From Erinaceus europaeus (Eukaryota > Chordata > Mammalia > Eulipotyphla > Erinaceidae): a stretch of 64,000 bases of DNA. The notes under the pieces were generated by a model, which saw only the letters and a list, made by a program, of their open reading frames with translations, was not told where the DNA came from and did no database searches. How positions within the stretch are numbered: position 1 is the first letter of the stretch; each line of letters opens with the position of its first letter. This document shows, piece after piece, positions 10,801-21,741 of this stretch. A program made the position numbers and the translations under genes. The stretch is from the NCBI RefSeq assembly GCF_950295315.1, contig NC_080164.1:106601587-106665586 (forward strand), in the 5' to 3' direction.

Positions 10801-11321
10801 CCACTGACTTTTTATTTTATTTTATTTTATTTATTTATTTATAAATAATATATCCAATTTAATAATAGCCATTATGAATCACATTCAATATTTATTATAT
10901 GTTCAAATATTAATATGCATTAATGAATTGAAGCTCAGTGTCAAAAGATGTAATTAGAGTGAAAACAGCAAGTCAAATCATGTTGGCATTGAGAACTGTT
11001 TCTGGATTTTTATTTTTTTAATTTTTTTTTAAATTTATTTTATTTATTTATTCCCTTTTGTTGCCCTTGTTGTTTTATTGTTGTAGTTATTATTGTTGTT
11101 GTCGTTGTTGGATAGGACAGAGAGAAATGGAGACAGGAGGGGAAGACAGAGAGGAGGAGAGAAAGATAGACACCTGCAGACCTGCTTCACCGCCTGTGAA
11201 GCGACTCCCCTGCAGGTGGGGAGCCGGGGTTTCGAACCGGGATCCTTATGCCAGTCCTTGTGCTTTGCGCCACCTGCGCTTAACCCACTGCGCTACAGCC
11301 CGACTCCCACCACTGACTTTT
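10801..11321 (-). mobile_element. ERI SINE carrying a 3' transduction, with TSD
   Basis: CCACTGACTTTT flanks the unit at 10801-10812 and 11310-11321, interrupting L1 ORF2. On the minus strand it reads SINE 5' end (11309) and SINE body to the GGGCAACAAAAGGG tail region (about 11050). An internal A-rich tail (about 11045-11009) follows, then ~160 bp of non-SINE sequence (11008-10846) and a terminal TAAATAAATAAAATAAAAT tail (10845-10813). One TSD enclosing both parts indicates a single insertion. Confidence 0.85.
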
Positions 11322-13308
11322 GAATGTTAATTTTGTAGCCTGACACCTTGCTATATTGCCTGATGGTTTCCAAAAGCTTCTTGTTGGATACCTTAGGTTT
11401 TTCTATGTATACTGTCATGTCATCTGCAAATAGAGAGAGTTTGACTTCTTCTCTTCCAATCTGTATGCTTTTAATTCCTTGCTCCTGTTTGATTGCTATG
11501 GCAAGAACATCTAACACTATGTTAAGTAATAATGGTGATAGTTGGTAGGCTCCCTAGTACCAGATCTGAGGTGGAATATTTCCAGTTTTTCACCATTGAT
11601 TATGATCTTGGCTGTAGGTTTGCTATATATATAGACTCCACTATCTTCAGGAATTTTCCATATGTTCCCATTTTTGTAGTGTTTTGATCATAAAGGTATG
11701 TTGTATTTTGTCAGCAGCTATTGATATGACCATGTGGTTTTTGGTCTTGCTTTTGTTGATGTGGTGGATACATTGATTGATTTACGTATATTAAACCAAC
11801 CTTGAATACCTGGGATAAACCCCACCTGGTCATGATGTACAATCTTTTTAATATACTGCTGTATGCAGTGGGCTAGAATTTTGTTCAGTATTTTAGCATC
11901 TATGTTCATGAGAGATATTGGTCTATAGTTTTCTTTTTTGGTTGTGTCCCTATCCACTTTTGTATCAAAGTGATGTTGGCTTCATAGAAGCTAGAAGGGA
12001 ATATTCCAGTGTCTTCAATCTTCTGGAAGACTTTTAAAAGTAGAGGTTTTAGTTCTTCTTTGAAGGGTTTGTAGAATTCATTTGTAAAACCATTTGGTCC
12101 AGGACTTCTGTTTTTGGGAAAGTTTTTTATAACTGTTTCAATTTCGTCAGCTGTGATGTGCCTGTTCACGCTATCTAGTTCCTCTTTACTTAATTTTGGA
12201 AGTTCATAGGTATCTAGGAAATCGTCTTTTCCTTCCAGGTTCTCTAGTTTGGTGGCATATAGTTGTTCATAGAAGTCACATATGACATGCTGAATTTCTG
12301 TGGTGTCTGTTGTGATATCTCCTCTTATGAACTGATTTATTTGGGTCTTCTCCCTTTTTTGTTTTGTGAGTCTGGCTAAAGGTTTGTCAATTTTGTTCAC
12401 TCTTTCGAAGAACCAACATTTACTTTTGTTGATCTTTTGTATTATTTTCTTACTTTCAATGTTATTGATTTCTGCCTGAGCTTTAGTGATTTCTGTCCTT
12501 CTGCTTGCTTCAGAGTTCCTTTGTTCTTCTTCTTCTAGGTCTTTAAGATGTGCAATAAGGCTGTTTATTTGTGCTTTTTCTTGTTTCCTAATGTGTGCTT
12601 GTACAGCTATGAACTTCCCTCTAAGTACTGCCATAGGTCTATCCCAAATATTTTGATAGCTTTTGTCTTCATTTTCATTGAACTCTCAAAACATTTTGAT
12701 TTCTTCATTTCCTCTTTGGCCCAGTAGTTAAGTAGTGTACTGTTGAGCTTACACATTATGGAACTCTTACTAATTTTTTGTTCATAGTTAAATGTTAGTT
12801 TAATTCCACTGTGGTCTGAGAAGATGCTTGAGATAATTTCAATACTCTTGATTTGCTGTTGCTGTCTTTGTGGCCTAGCATAGGGTCTATCCTTGAGAAT
12901 GACCTATGTGGACTTGAGTAGAATGTGTACTCCAGTTTCTTAGGATGAATGACTCTGAAAATGCCCAATAGGTCTGGCTTATCTATGTTCTCATCTAGCT
13001 CCCTCATGTCTTTCTTGATTTTCTGCCTGGATGATCTGTCAAGTTGAGGGAATGGGGTGTTGAAGTCCCCTACTATGACTGTTTTGTTATTAATATAGTG
13101 CTGTAGCTCTTTCAGTAGATGTTTGATGTATTTAGAGGGTTTCTCATTCGGTGCATAAATGTTAATAATTGTCAAGTCCCCTTGATTAACTGATCCTCTG
13201 AGCATTAATTAATGTCCATCCATATCTTTTAAAATTTTATTTATTTTAAAGTCTATCATGTCGGATATGAGAATAGCTGACCCCACCCTTTTTAGTGGAC
13301 CATTGGCT

Positions 13309-14077
13309 TGTATGATAGTTTTCTTTTAAAATTTTTTTTTATTTATAAAAGGGAAACACTGACAAAACCATAGGATAAGAGGGGTAAAACTTCACATAAT
13401 TCCCACCCCAAGACCTCCATATCCCGTCCCCTCCCCTGATAGCTTCCCTATTCTTTAACCCTCTGGGAGTAAAGACCCAAGATCATTGTGGGATGCAGAA
13501 AGTTAAAGATCTGGCTTCTGTAATTGCGTCCCCACTAAACATGGCCATTGACTGGTCAATCTATACTCCCAGCCTGTCACTCTCTTTCCCTGGTGGGAAA
13601 GGGCTCTGGGGAAGCAGAGCTCCAAGGCACATTGGTGGGGTTGTCTGTTCAGGGAAGTCTGGTCATATCCTGCTAGCATCTGGAACCTGGTGGCTGAATA
13701 GAGAGTAAACATACAAACCCAAACAAATTGTTGAACAGTCATGGACCTAAAGGTTAGAATAGTGCAGATGAAGTATTGTGGGTCCTCCATTTTGTAGATA
13801 GCTAGTAGGCATATTTTAGTTATATTTCAAAGGGCCTGTAGCTATAGCTATACTAGTGTTCTTTTTTCTTTTCTTTCTTTTCTTTTTTTTTTTTTTTTTG
13901 ACTGAGCCTGAGCCTGAAGTCTGATATGCAGGTAGATCCTAATTATTGTCTGGGGAGATGATGTCATGGCTGGAAAAAGGACCAGAAAGCTGAATCAGGG
14001 GAAAGAGTATCTCCCTAATATGAGAAAGGGGTATAAATATTGTTGACTGTAAACCCCATCGATGTATGATAGTTTTC
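13309..14077 (-). mobile_element. L1-3'UTR-type repeat inserted in older L1, with TSD
   Basis: A 739-bp insert (13324-14062) is flanked by TGTATGATAGTTTTC at 13309-13323 and 14063-14077. On the minus strand it ends with the L1-type 3' end (CTCTTATCCTATGGTTTTG near the tail) and begins at a position matching about 8358 of the repeat at 8015-9240. A poly-T stretch occurs at 13862-13899. It has no coding capacity. Confidence 0.88.
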
Positions 14078-14279
14078 CATCCTTACACTTTGAGTCTGTT
14101 TGCCTTGTTGAGTTAGGTGGGTTTCCTGTAGACAACATATTATTGCGTTGTGATTACTGATCCATATTCCTACTCTGTGCCTTTTAATAGGTGAATGCAG
14201 GCCATTGACATTTATTGATATCAAAGATTAAAGATATTTTAATGCCATTCTTGTAGAGTTTTAGTGTGTTCAGATACAT

Positions 14280-15228
14280 GGCCTAATTATGGTGGTCTAT
14301 TTATAGGAGACCTTTCAGAACTTTTTTCAGGGCAGGTTTGGTGATAGTTGATTCTTTCAACTGTTGCTTGTCTGAGAAGGTTTTTATGTCTCCATCTAGT
14401 TTGAATGACAGTCTAGCAGGATACAGTAGTCTTGGTTGAAAGCCTTTCTCATTGAGCACTCTATAGATATCTTGCCATTCTCTTCTGGCCTGTAGTGTTC
14501 ATGTGGAGAAGTCTGCTACTAATCTTATGGGTTTTCCTCTGTAGGTGACTCTTCATTTCTCTCTTGCAGCCTTCAGGATCCTTTCCCTATCCTTATTCAT
14601 TTCCATTCTAAATATGATGTGTCTTGGTGTCTTTAAGTCTGGGTTAATTCTGTTTGGGACCCTCTGGGCTTCTTGAACCTTTAGGTCTTTGATGATGTCT
14701 AGACTAGAGAAGTTCTCAGCTACTATGTCCTGAAGAATGCTTTCTTCCTATCCCTCTCTTTCTTCCTCTAGTAAGACAATAATGTGAATATTATTTCTTT
14801 TGAAGTCATCCCATATGTCTCTGTTGTTGCTTTCAGTATCTCTTACTCTCTTTTTGAGACTTCTTACTTCTTTTTTAACTTTCTCTAATTTGTCCTAGAT
14901 CTTTAGCCTCATTGATTCTATTCTCTCTCCCCTCTACTGTTTTTTGGAGTTCACCAATTTTGTTACCCTGTTCTGATGCTGTTTTAGCTTGTTCAGCTAG
15001 TTGTGTTCTTAGCTCAGCTATTTCAGCTTTCAGCTCTCTAATAACCTTCAGATAATTAGTGTTTTCCTCCAGAGTCTCATTTGTTGTTTCTGCATTTCTG
15101 ATGACAATTCTTTCAAACTCTTTACTCACTCTTGTGATTATTTCCTTAACTAGTGTTTGGATTTTGACATTATTTTTTTGTGCTTCAACCTTTTGGGGAC
15201 TTTTAACTGGACTCTTTTCCTAGTTCAT
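14280..15228 (-). pseudogene. L1 ORF1 remnant
   Basis: The best frame (15129-14875) reads NYLKVIRELKAEIAELRTQ, a heptad-rich coiled coil like residues 71-90 of the intact ORF1 at 48268. Downstream frames carry broken RRM and C-terminal parts. The reading frame ends in VLKGLL-stop about 50 bases before the ORF2 start, unlike the copy at 48268, where ORF1 reads on. Confidence 0.8.
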
Positions 15229-16030
15229 TTCTCCAATATTTCTTCTTGTTGGTTTAACCATTCTGTATAGTATGTTATGAGATCCCTCTCTCAGTACTTT
15301 TTAAATTACTGAGCACTACTGCCTGGATTGACTTTTGTCTAAGTAAGGTAATTAAAGGGTTCACAGTTGTGGAAATTGACAGTTGTTTCAATATTATTTT
15401 AATACCTGAGTTGGATCACAGTGGCTATAAAGCTTCTTTTTTTCTTTTTCTTCCTTGTAGGCTATGGGATCCTGAGAACTTTTAAACTATAAGTAGGCTT
15501 CTTGGCTTAATCACTGACTCCTGACAAAGAGATAAAGCAGAGTGGGACAGAGATAATCCATTGGTTATACAAAGAGACTCTTATAGCCTCACTGCTAGGC
15601 CACTGAGATATAGATCTTCTCTTGAATTTCCTTGTTAATTCTCTGTCCCCTGGTGTCAGCACAGGGCCTCCCCCCACTGCTCCAGATTCTGAGGGCAGTA
15701 GCAATGGAGACTCATAGTTGCATTTAGTGATCTTAGGGGAGTCCTCTCCTCCCTTCAGCCATCTTTTTGTTGGTGAAACAGACTGGAGGTGGTGTCTCAA
15801 CTGGTAAACTGCTAGACTGTTACCAGACACTTAATCTCTCCAAAGGCAACTCTCTGTCCATGAATCACACGTGTTTTCACTCACTGGTGATTTGGTGGGC
15901 TCCTATAATTGTTCTAGTCCTGTCTTGTTGAGGTCCCAGGTGGTCTCCTTTGGTATTACTAGTTGATCCAGGAGAGGAGAGGAGAGGAGAGAAACACAGT
16001 TGCTGCTGCTCTGTAGCCATGCCTCCAGAA
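15229..16030 (-). other. L1 5'UTR of older subfamily
   Basis: A non-coding segment lies between the L1 5' end and ORF1. It contains a (GGAGA)n block at 15970-15995. It is not similar by eye to the 5'UTR of the young L1 at 46294, suggesting promoter replacement between subfamilies. Confidence 0.65.
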
Positions 16031-16182
16031 ATCCATCTTTTTTTTTCAATAGTTTACTAGTCCATTATATGCATATTCCACCTCCTCTCTATTACTGAAT
16101 GGCATTCCATTGTGCATATATGACAGGTCCTCTTCATCTACTTGTGTTTAAATAGGCACTTCAGTTCTTGTATTTCAGTCAG

Positions 16183-16343
16183 GGTTGCTTTTTAAACTTT
16201 ATTTATTTTGTTTTTTTCCCTTTTGTTATCCTTGTTTATTGACATTGTTGTCTGTCTTCATTGTTGGATAGGACAGAGAAATGGAGATAGGAGGGGAAGA
16301 CAGAGAGGGGGAGAGAAAGACATATACCTGCATGGTTGCTTTT
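16183..16343 (-). mobile_element. 5'-truncated ERI SINE with TSD
   Basis: GGTTGCTTTT at 16183-16192 and 16334-16343 flanks an antisense SINE 3' half (CCCTTTTGTTATCC, TTGTTGGATAGGACAGAGAAATG). The tRNA-like half is missing. Confidence 0.85.
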
Positions 16344-16831
16344 ATCTCTTCAAAGGAATGCACATTTTTAGGTTACAATACCCACATGTTGTTTATCTAC
16401 TAGAACATATGGAAACTGTATTTTAAAACATTTTTAGTACCCTCATACTACAATTCATAATGAGTACACCAATTTGCATCCTGGGCAACAATTTACAAGA
16501 ATCCCTCTGTCTCTGTAACTTGTCTCACACTTGTTTCATCTTTTGGACGATAACTTTTCCTGTAGGGTTGAGGGGCTATTCCATTATGGTTCTTGGTCCT
16601 GACTTGTATTCCCTTGAGAAGAAGTGAAGATGAACAGTTTTACTGTTGTTGTTATTGTTGGTTTTGTTTGTCTTCACTGGATTTTAACTACTCCTGGTCA
16701 ACTTTCCTCAGAGAGAGAGAAAGAGAGATACCAAAAGACTAAAGCATCATCCAGAGAAATTGAATAGACTACAACCTTTGTCACATACTTGACAAAGCAG
16801 ATATTTTTCCAGGTGAGTTCTCTTGTTGGTT

Positions 16832-17103
16832 CACATGAGTATCTTTTAAAAAAAATTTAATATTTATTTATTTTCCCTTTTGTTGCCCTTGGTTTTTATT
16901 GTTGTTGTTGTTGTTGTTATTGATGTCATCATTGTTAGATAGGACCAAGAGACATGGAGAGAGGAGGAGAAGACAGAGAGGGGGAGAGAAAGATAGACAC
17001 TTGCAGACCTGCTTCACCACCTGTAAAGCAACTCCCCTGCAGGTGGGGAGTCAGGGACTCCAACTGGGATCCTTCCACCGGCCAACACCCACATGAGTAT
17101 CTT
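16832..17103 (-). mobile_element. 5'-truncated ERI SINE with TSD
   Basis: CACATGAGTATCTT at 16832-16845 and 17090-17103 encloses an antisense SINE that lacks about the first 40 bases of the tRNA-like head. Confidence 0.9.
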
Positions 17104-17535
17104 ATTTGTATCTCATGGCATCTTTGGAGAAATACCTATTCAGGTATTTTGTCCATTTTTTGGTAGGGTTACTCCCTTAATTTGTTCAGTTTATTATATG
17201 TTTTGAACATTCACCCCTTGTTTAATATTAATCTTTTGTACAAATCAAACCTCTTCTCCCAATTTGTAGGTTGCCTTTCTGTTTTGGTGGTAATTTCTTT
17301 CACTGTGAAAAGGAAGATTTCCAGTTTGGAGTAGTCTCAGCAGTTTATTTTTGGTTTATTTCCCCTGCTGTTGCAGTTGAATTCCCAAGTGCATTGCTGA
17401 ATGTAATATCCCGGAGTGCTTTAAAAAGCCTGTATTTTCTTCTATGTATATCTACTCTATTTCTGAACTATCTTTTGTGTATAGTGTTAAGTAGCTGTAT
17501 AGTTTAATTTCCTGGCAGGTTACTCTTCTGTTTTC

Positions 17536-18055
17536 TTAAGAGTAATTTGTAATCATTCATACCTCAATTTCTATCTCACCTTTCTCTACATACTGGACAT
17601 TTGTACTCCTCCTGGACATTTTAGAAATGGGGATAGTGAAAACATCTTCTCCAAGATGAGATATTGTTGCTCTCCTAATTGATAATCACCATGCAGAGAG
17701 GTCATAGAGCTTAAAAATTCTGTTCCTCAATTTCTTTGCAGTTGAGAATCTGGCTATAACTTCTGCTTTATCCAGTGAATCCTCTATAGGAAAGTTCGAT
17801 GCAAATTAATAGGAAAAGAAACATGTATATAACTATTGATTTTGTTGGTCTGGGTTGGTGATGAGAAGCTTGAGATTACTGAACCAAGTGCGGTTTCCTG
17901 GTTCAACAGGAAGCTTCCCATTTTAGTAGCTTCTGGGCAAAGGACTGGAAGGCTTAGTCTGACAGCTCTGGTCAAGCTCATTGAATGTGAGGGTATCAGG
18001 GATGACTTTGGTGGCCTTGTCCTCTGATACATTTGTTTGTTTTATCAAGAGTTCT
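17536..18055. other. Unassigned sequence
   Basis: Overlapping short frames on both strands at 17784-18032 show no recognisable domain. No repeat was recognised. Confidence 0.45.
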
Positions 18056-18178
18056 GCTCAGCTGTGGCTGATGATGGTGCTAAAGACTGAGCCTAGGATG
18101 TTGGAGCCTTGGGCATGAATGTGTGATGCACAACCACTAAGCTCTCTCAGTAGCAATTGCTACTGAGTCAAGAGAGCT
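18056..18178 (-). mobile_element. Older SINE remnant ending in a palindrome
   Basis: GATGGTGCTAAAGACTGAGCC and GGAGCCTTGGGCATGAATGTG are antisense landmarks of an older tRNA SINE. The 5' end is replaced by an inverted repeat centred on AGCAATTGCT. Confidence 0.5.
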
Positions 18179-18309
18179 AGATTGATAGCTGTGCAGACTG
18201 CTTTTCTAGGAAGTACCAAACACTTGCCAATTTGCTCAGCTCAGGTGCTGGAGGCTGGGTGTATGCCATCAACATATCTCCACAGTTACCCTTTCTCTAA
18301 CACTGCAAT

Positions 18310-18720
18310 ATATTACCTCTTTTATTTTAATTTTACTAGTGATTTAATATTGATTTACAGAATTATAAAATAAGAAGGGTACAAATCCTGACCATTGCCA
18401 CCACCAGAGTTCTGTGTCTACTCCCTCTATTCGAAGCTATAGTAACTCCCCCAAGGCTATTATTTCTATAACTATATTTTATAAATATAAAAAAATTAAT
18501 ACTACATATAATTTTAATGTGTGAATATATAAAATGCTGCATATATTTGTTCATTTTTTTCCATGGTCCACTCTCCTTTCTAAATCATACCTATTACTAC
18601 TTCTGAATGTCCTTCACTAGTCTTCAACAAATAGGAAGTCCTTTGCTTTATCTGACTTTGCTGTTGTTTTCTTTAGTCCACAGAGACCCATTGGACAGAA
18701 AGTTATAGATGTCCCGACAG
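18310..18720 (-). mobile_element. Older L1-3'UTR-type repeat (subtype with TTAGTG-GATTTA tail)
   Basis: The antisense tail ACTAGTGATTTAATATTGATT leads into AAGGGTACAAATCCTG..CATTGCCACCACCAGAGTTCTG. It resembles the repeats at 44505 and 59300. Confidence 0.6.
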
Positions 18721-18780
18721 TTAAGTCCAACCACAGCACACATAAGAATATAACAACTACCTACATTACCCAACACCTGT

Positions 18781-19150
18781 TTTTTTTAATTTATAAAATA
18801 TAAATATTAACAAGACCATAGGATAAAAGGGGTACAGTGCCACACAATTCCCACCACCACAATTCCCACCACCAAAACTCCCCTCCCTTAAAAGCTCTCC
18901 TATTCCTTATCCCTCTGGGAGTATGGACCCAGGACCATTATGGGGTGCAGAAGGTGGAAGTTCTGGCTTCTGTAATAGCTCCTCCATTGAACATGGGTGT
19001 TGGCAGGTGGATCCATATTCACAGCCTGTCTCTCTCTTTCCCTAGTGGAGCAGAGCTCTAGAGAGGTGGGGATCCAGGCTGGTAAGGTTGACTGCCCAGT
19101 GAAGTCAGGTTGGCATCATGGAAGCATCTGCAACTTGGTGGCCTAACACC
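18781..19150 (-). mobile_element. L1-3'UTR-type repeat, 5'-truncated
   Basis: Antisense tail, CCATAGGATAAAAGGGGTAC, GTATGGACCCAGGACCATTATG and CAACTTGGTGGCC. CACAATTCCCACCACC is locally duplicated at about 18842-18873. Confidence 0.75.
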
Positions 19151-21314
19151 TATCTTACTAAGATAGTCAGTATTACAGCACTGCTATGCAAAATGCACTG
19201 TGCCTTGGAAAGCCCACCAAAGTATTTTTGTAATTGCTCCTGAGTTTTCTACTCCAAGAGTCCTTCACACTCACAGTTTCTGACCCATTGGCTCTTTTGA
19301 ATTAAAATGTGTCTTCCTTTATACCAGAGATTGGTTTTTGCATTCTGGTTTTTTTATTTATTTTTTATTTAAGAAAGAATAAATTAACAAAACCATAGGA
19401 TAGGAGGGGTACAACTCCACACAATTCCCACCACCCAATCTCCATATCCCATCCCCTCCCTTGATAGCTTTCCCATTCTCTATCCCTCTGGGAGCATGGA
19501 CCCAGGGTCGTTGTGGGTTGCAGAAGGTGGAAGGACTGGCTTCTGTAATTGCTTCCCCACTGAGCATGGACATTGACTGGTCAATCCATACTCCCAGTCT
19601 GCCTCTCTCTTTCCCTAGTTGGGTGGGTCTCTGGGGAAGCAGAGCACATTGGTGGGGTCTTCAGTCTAGGGAAGCCTAGCTGGCATCCTGATGGCATCTG
19701 GAACCTGGTGGCTGAAAAGAGACTTAACATACAAAGCCAAACAAATTGTTGAGCAATCATGGACCCAAAGGTTGGAATAGTGGAGAGGAAGTATTGGGGG
19801 GGGGGGGAGTAATCACTGCAAACTCAGTTGTACTTCTGCTTTCAGGTATATACTTTGCACTAGTTTATGGATACATGTGAACATATGCTCTCTCTCACAG
19901 AACCTGGTTTATATCTAGGTATGGGGACTTTGTTAGAAAGTGAACTACCTGGGATGGAATTAGAGAATACTATGAAAGGAAAGATCTCACCAGAGTAATG
20001 AAGCTGAAGGGTTGTCATTCCACACGTGAAGTCTCTGGACACAGTCTGAGCTGAAGCATGTTAAGGTGGCAATCTTTGCTTAGGTTTGATTAGGTTGCGA
20101 TCAGCAGATGCAATATTATTTGATATGGATTGGGAGAGACATGCGGGAAAGTGGGCACTATCCTAAAGTTCCAGGACTGGGGGAAATATAGGCTTTATAG
20201 TGCAGATGTGAGGTTCCGGCTGTCTTAGGGTTCAAGAAAACAATGGATAGATAATGTTATCATCACATTATTTGGTAATTGGGTTAACTTTGAAAAGTGT
20301 ACATAAACACCATTCCCACCACCAAAAGACTGTGTCCCATCCCACCCACTCACCCCCAACCCCAGCCTCTCCAGGAAGCTGCATGTCTACCCCTCATCAC
20401 AGGGTTTTTACTTTGGTGCCCTACTTTCAATTTAGTCAGATCCTGCTTTTAGTTTCCCTTTCAGATCTTCTTAGTCAACGTCTGTTGATGAGTGGGATCA
20501 TCCCATACTCATCTTTATCTTTCTGACTTACCTCACTTAACATAATTCCTTCTAGCTCTGTCCAAGATGGGTCAGCGAAGGTGGATTCATTGTTCTTCAT
20601 AGCTGTATAGTATTCCATTGTGTATATATACCACAGCTTTCTCAGCCTCTCATCAGGTGTTGGGTACCTGGGTTGCTTCCAGGTTTTAGCTATTATGAAT
20701 TGTGCTGCTATGAACATAGGAGTACACACCTCTTTTTGGTTGGGTGTTATGGAGTCCTTGAGGTATAACCCCAGGAGAGGAATTACTAGATCATATGGAA
20801 GGTCCATGTCTAGCCTTCTGAGAGTTTTCCAGACTGCTCTCCACAGAGACTCGACCAATTTACACTCCCACCAGCAATGCAAAACGGTTCCTCTGTTCCC
20901 ACAACCTCTCCAGCATTTGTTGCTGCTGTCCTTTTTGATGTATGCCATTCTTACAGGAGTGAGGTGGTATCACTAATTTGCATTTCTCTGACAATCAGTG
21001 ACCTGGAGAAGTTTTTCATATGTTTGTTAGCCTTTTGGATCTCCTCTGAGGTTAATATTTTGTTCATATCCTCTGCCCATTTTTGGATGGGGTCATTTGC
21101 TTTTTTGGTGCTAAGTTTGCTGAGCTCTTTGTATATTTTGATGATTAGTTTCTTGACTGATGTATGGCATGTGAAGATCTTCTCCCATTCTGTGAGGGGT
21201 CTCTTTGTTTAATAGTTTCTTTGGATGTGCAGAAGCTTTTCAATTTGATGTAGTCCATTGGTTTGTTTTTGCTTTAGTCTTCCTTGCAATTGGGTTTATT
21301 TCATCAAAGATGTC

Positions 21315-21671
21315 TGTTGTATGCTTTACATTGGGTTCTAGTTCTCCCCCGCCAAAAGAATTAGATCAGTCCAGTTAATTTCACGGGCCCGCTTGGCCCC
21401 GCCACTAGGGACCCCGCCAGAGTTCCAGAGTGAGAGAGTTGCAGAGTTCGAGAGTAAGAGAGGGTTCCTGAGTTCGAAAGTAAGAGAGAGAGCTTGTGCT
21501 GCCGCAAAAAGACAGCAGAGTTCTGTTTGGTGATTAGTTTGTCTTAGTTTATGAATCGTTGTTCCTGAATAAAGAAATACAGCTTCCCTGCCCAGCCATG
21601 TGTCTGGTTGTCTCTGTTACCTGCCCGTGAAGCTAGCCCGGCCAGCTAGAGCCTACAAAATTTTAACAACA
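21315..21671 (+). repeat. 5' LTR of the ERV
   Basis: The ends are TG...CA. It contains GC-rich U3 sequence, (GAGAGT)-like repeats around 21430-21495, a CTGAATAAAGAAA polyadenylation signal near 21568, and a T/C-rich U5. No clear TATA box was seen. Confidence 0.92.
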
Positions 21672-21673
21672 AA

Positions 21674-21691
21674 TGGCGCCCACGTGGACCT
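21674..21691 (+). other. ERV primer-binding site (Lys-type start)
   Basis: TGGCGCCCACGTGGACCT lies 2 bases after the LTR. The first eight bases match the tRNA-Lys primer-site start; the remainder is diverged, so the tRNA assignment is tentative. Confidence 0.6.
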
Positions 21692-21741
21692 GACCTGCGC
21701 ATCTCTCAGATAAGTAAAGACAATTTGGCTACCTATGCACT

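Larger units (their letters stand above)
9269..14250 (-). pseudogene. L1 ORF2 remnant (endonuclease, RT, Cys-rich C-term)
   Basis: Pieces in several frames include SINVNGLHSPIKRHRVG and CCLQETHLTQQ (endonuclease start, about 14224-14080). Next come VIVGDFNTPFPQLDRSS (about 13080) and [17 protein letters not shown] and [19 protein letters not shown] (RT fingers/palm). Further on are [15 protein letters not shown] with the RT catalytic FADD (about 11420) and [19 protein letters not shown] near the end. Many frameshifts and stops, plus inserts at 10813-11309 and 13324-14062, make it inactive. An MALKYL-like start, followed by a stop, matches MALQYLKS of the copy at 49251. Confidence 0.9.
9246..16035 (-). 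mobile_element. Near full-length, decayed L1 of an older subfamily
   Basis: On the minus strand it runs 5'UTR (about 16028-15226), ORF1 remnant (about 15225-14280), ORF2 remnant (about 14250-9300), a short 3'UTR and A-tail (about 9250). The 3'UTR differs from the young copies (ATTGGGGAATTAATGTTTTAC near the tail, as in the fragment at 44674). Two later insertions interrupt ORF2. Its 5' end reads ...GGAGGCATGGCTACAG on the minus strand, a typical L1 start. No clear TSD. Confidence 0.9.
16036..17535 (-). mobile_element. Ancient L1 ORF2 remnant
   Basis: Antisense L1 landmarks survive: GGCATTCCATTGTGCATATA, then CTCTTCTCCCAATTTGTAGGTTGCC and TTTCTTTCACTGTGAAAAGG. They are heavily diverged. Two SINEs interrupt it. 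The older full-length L1 abuts its left end. Confidence 0.65.
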
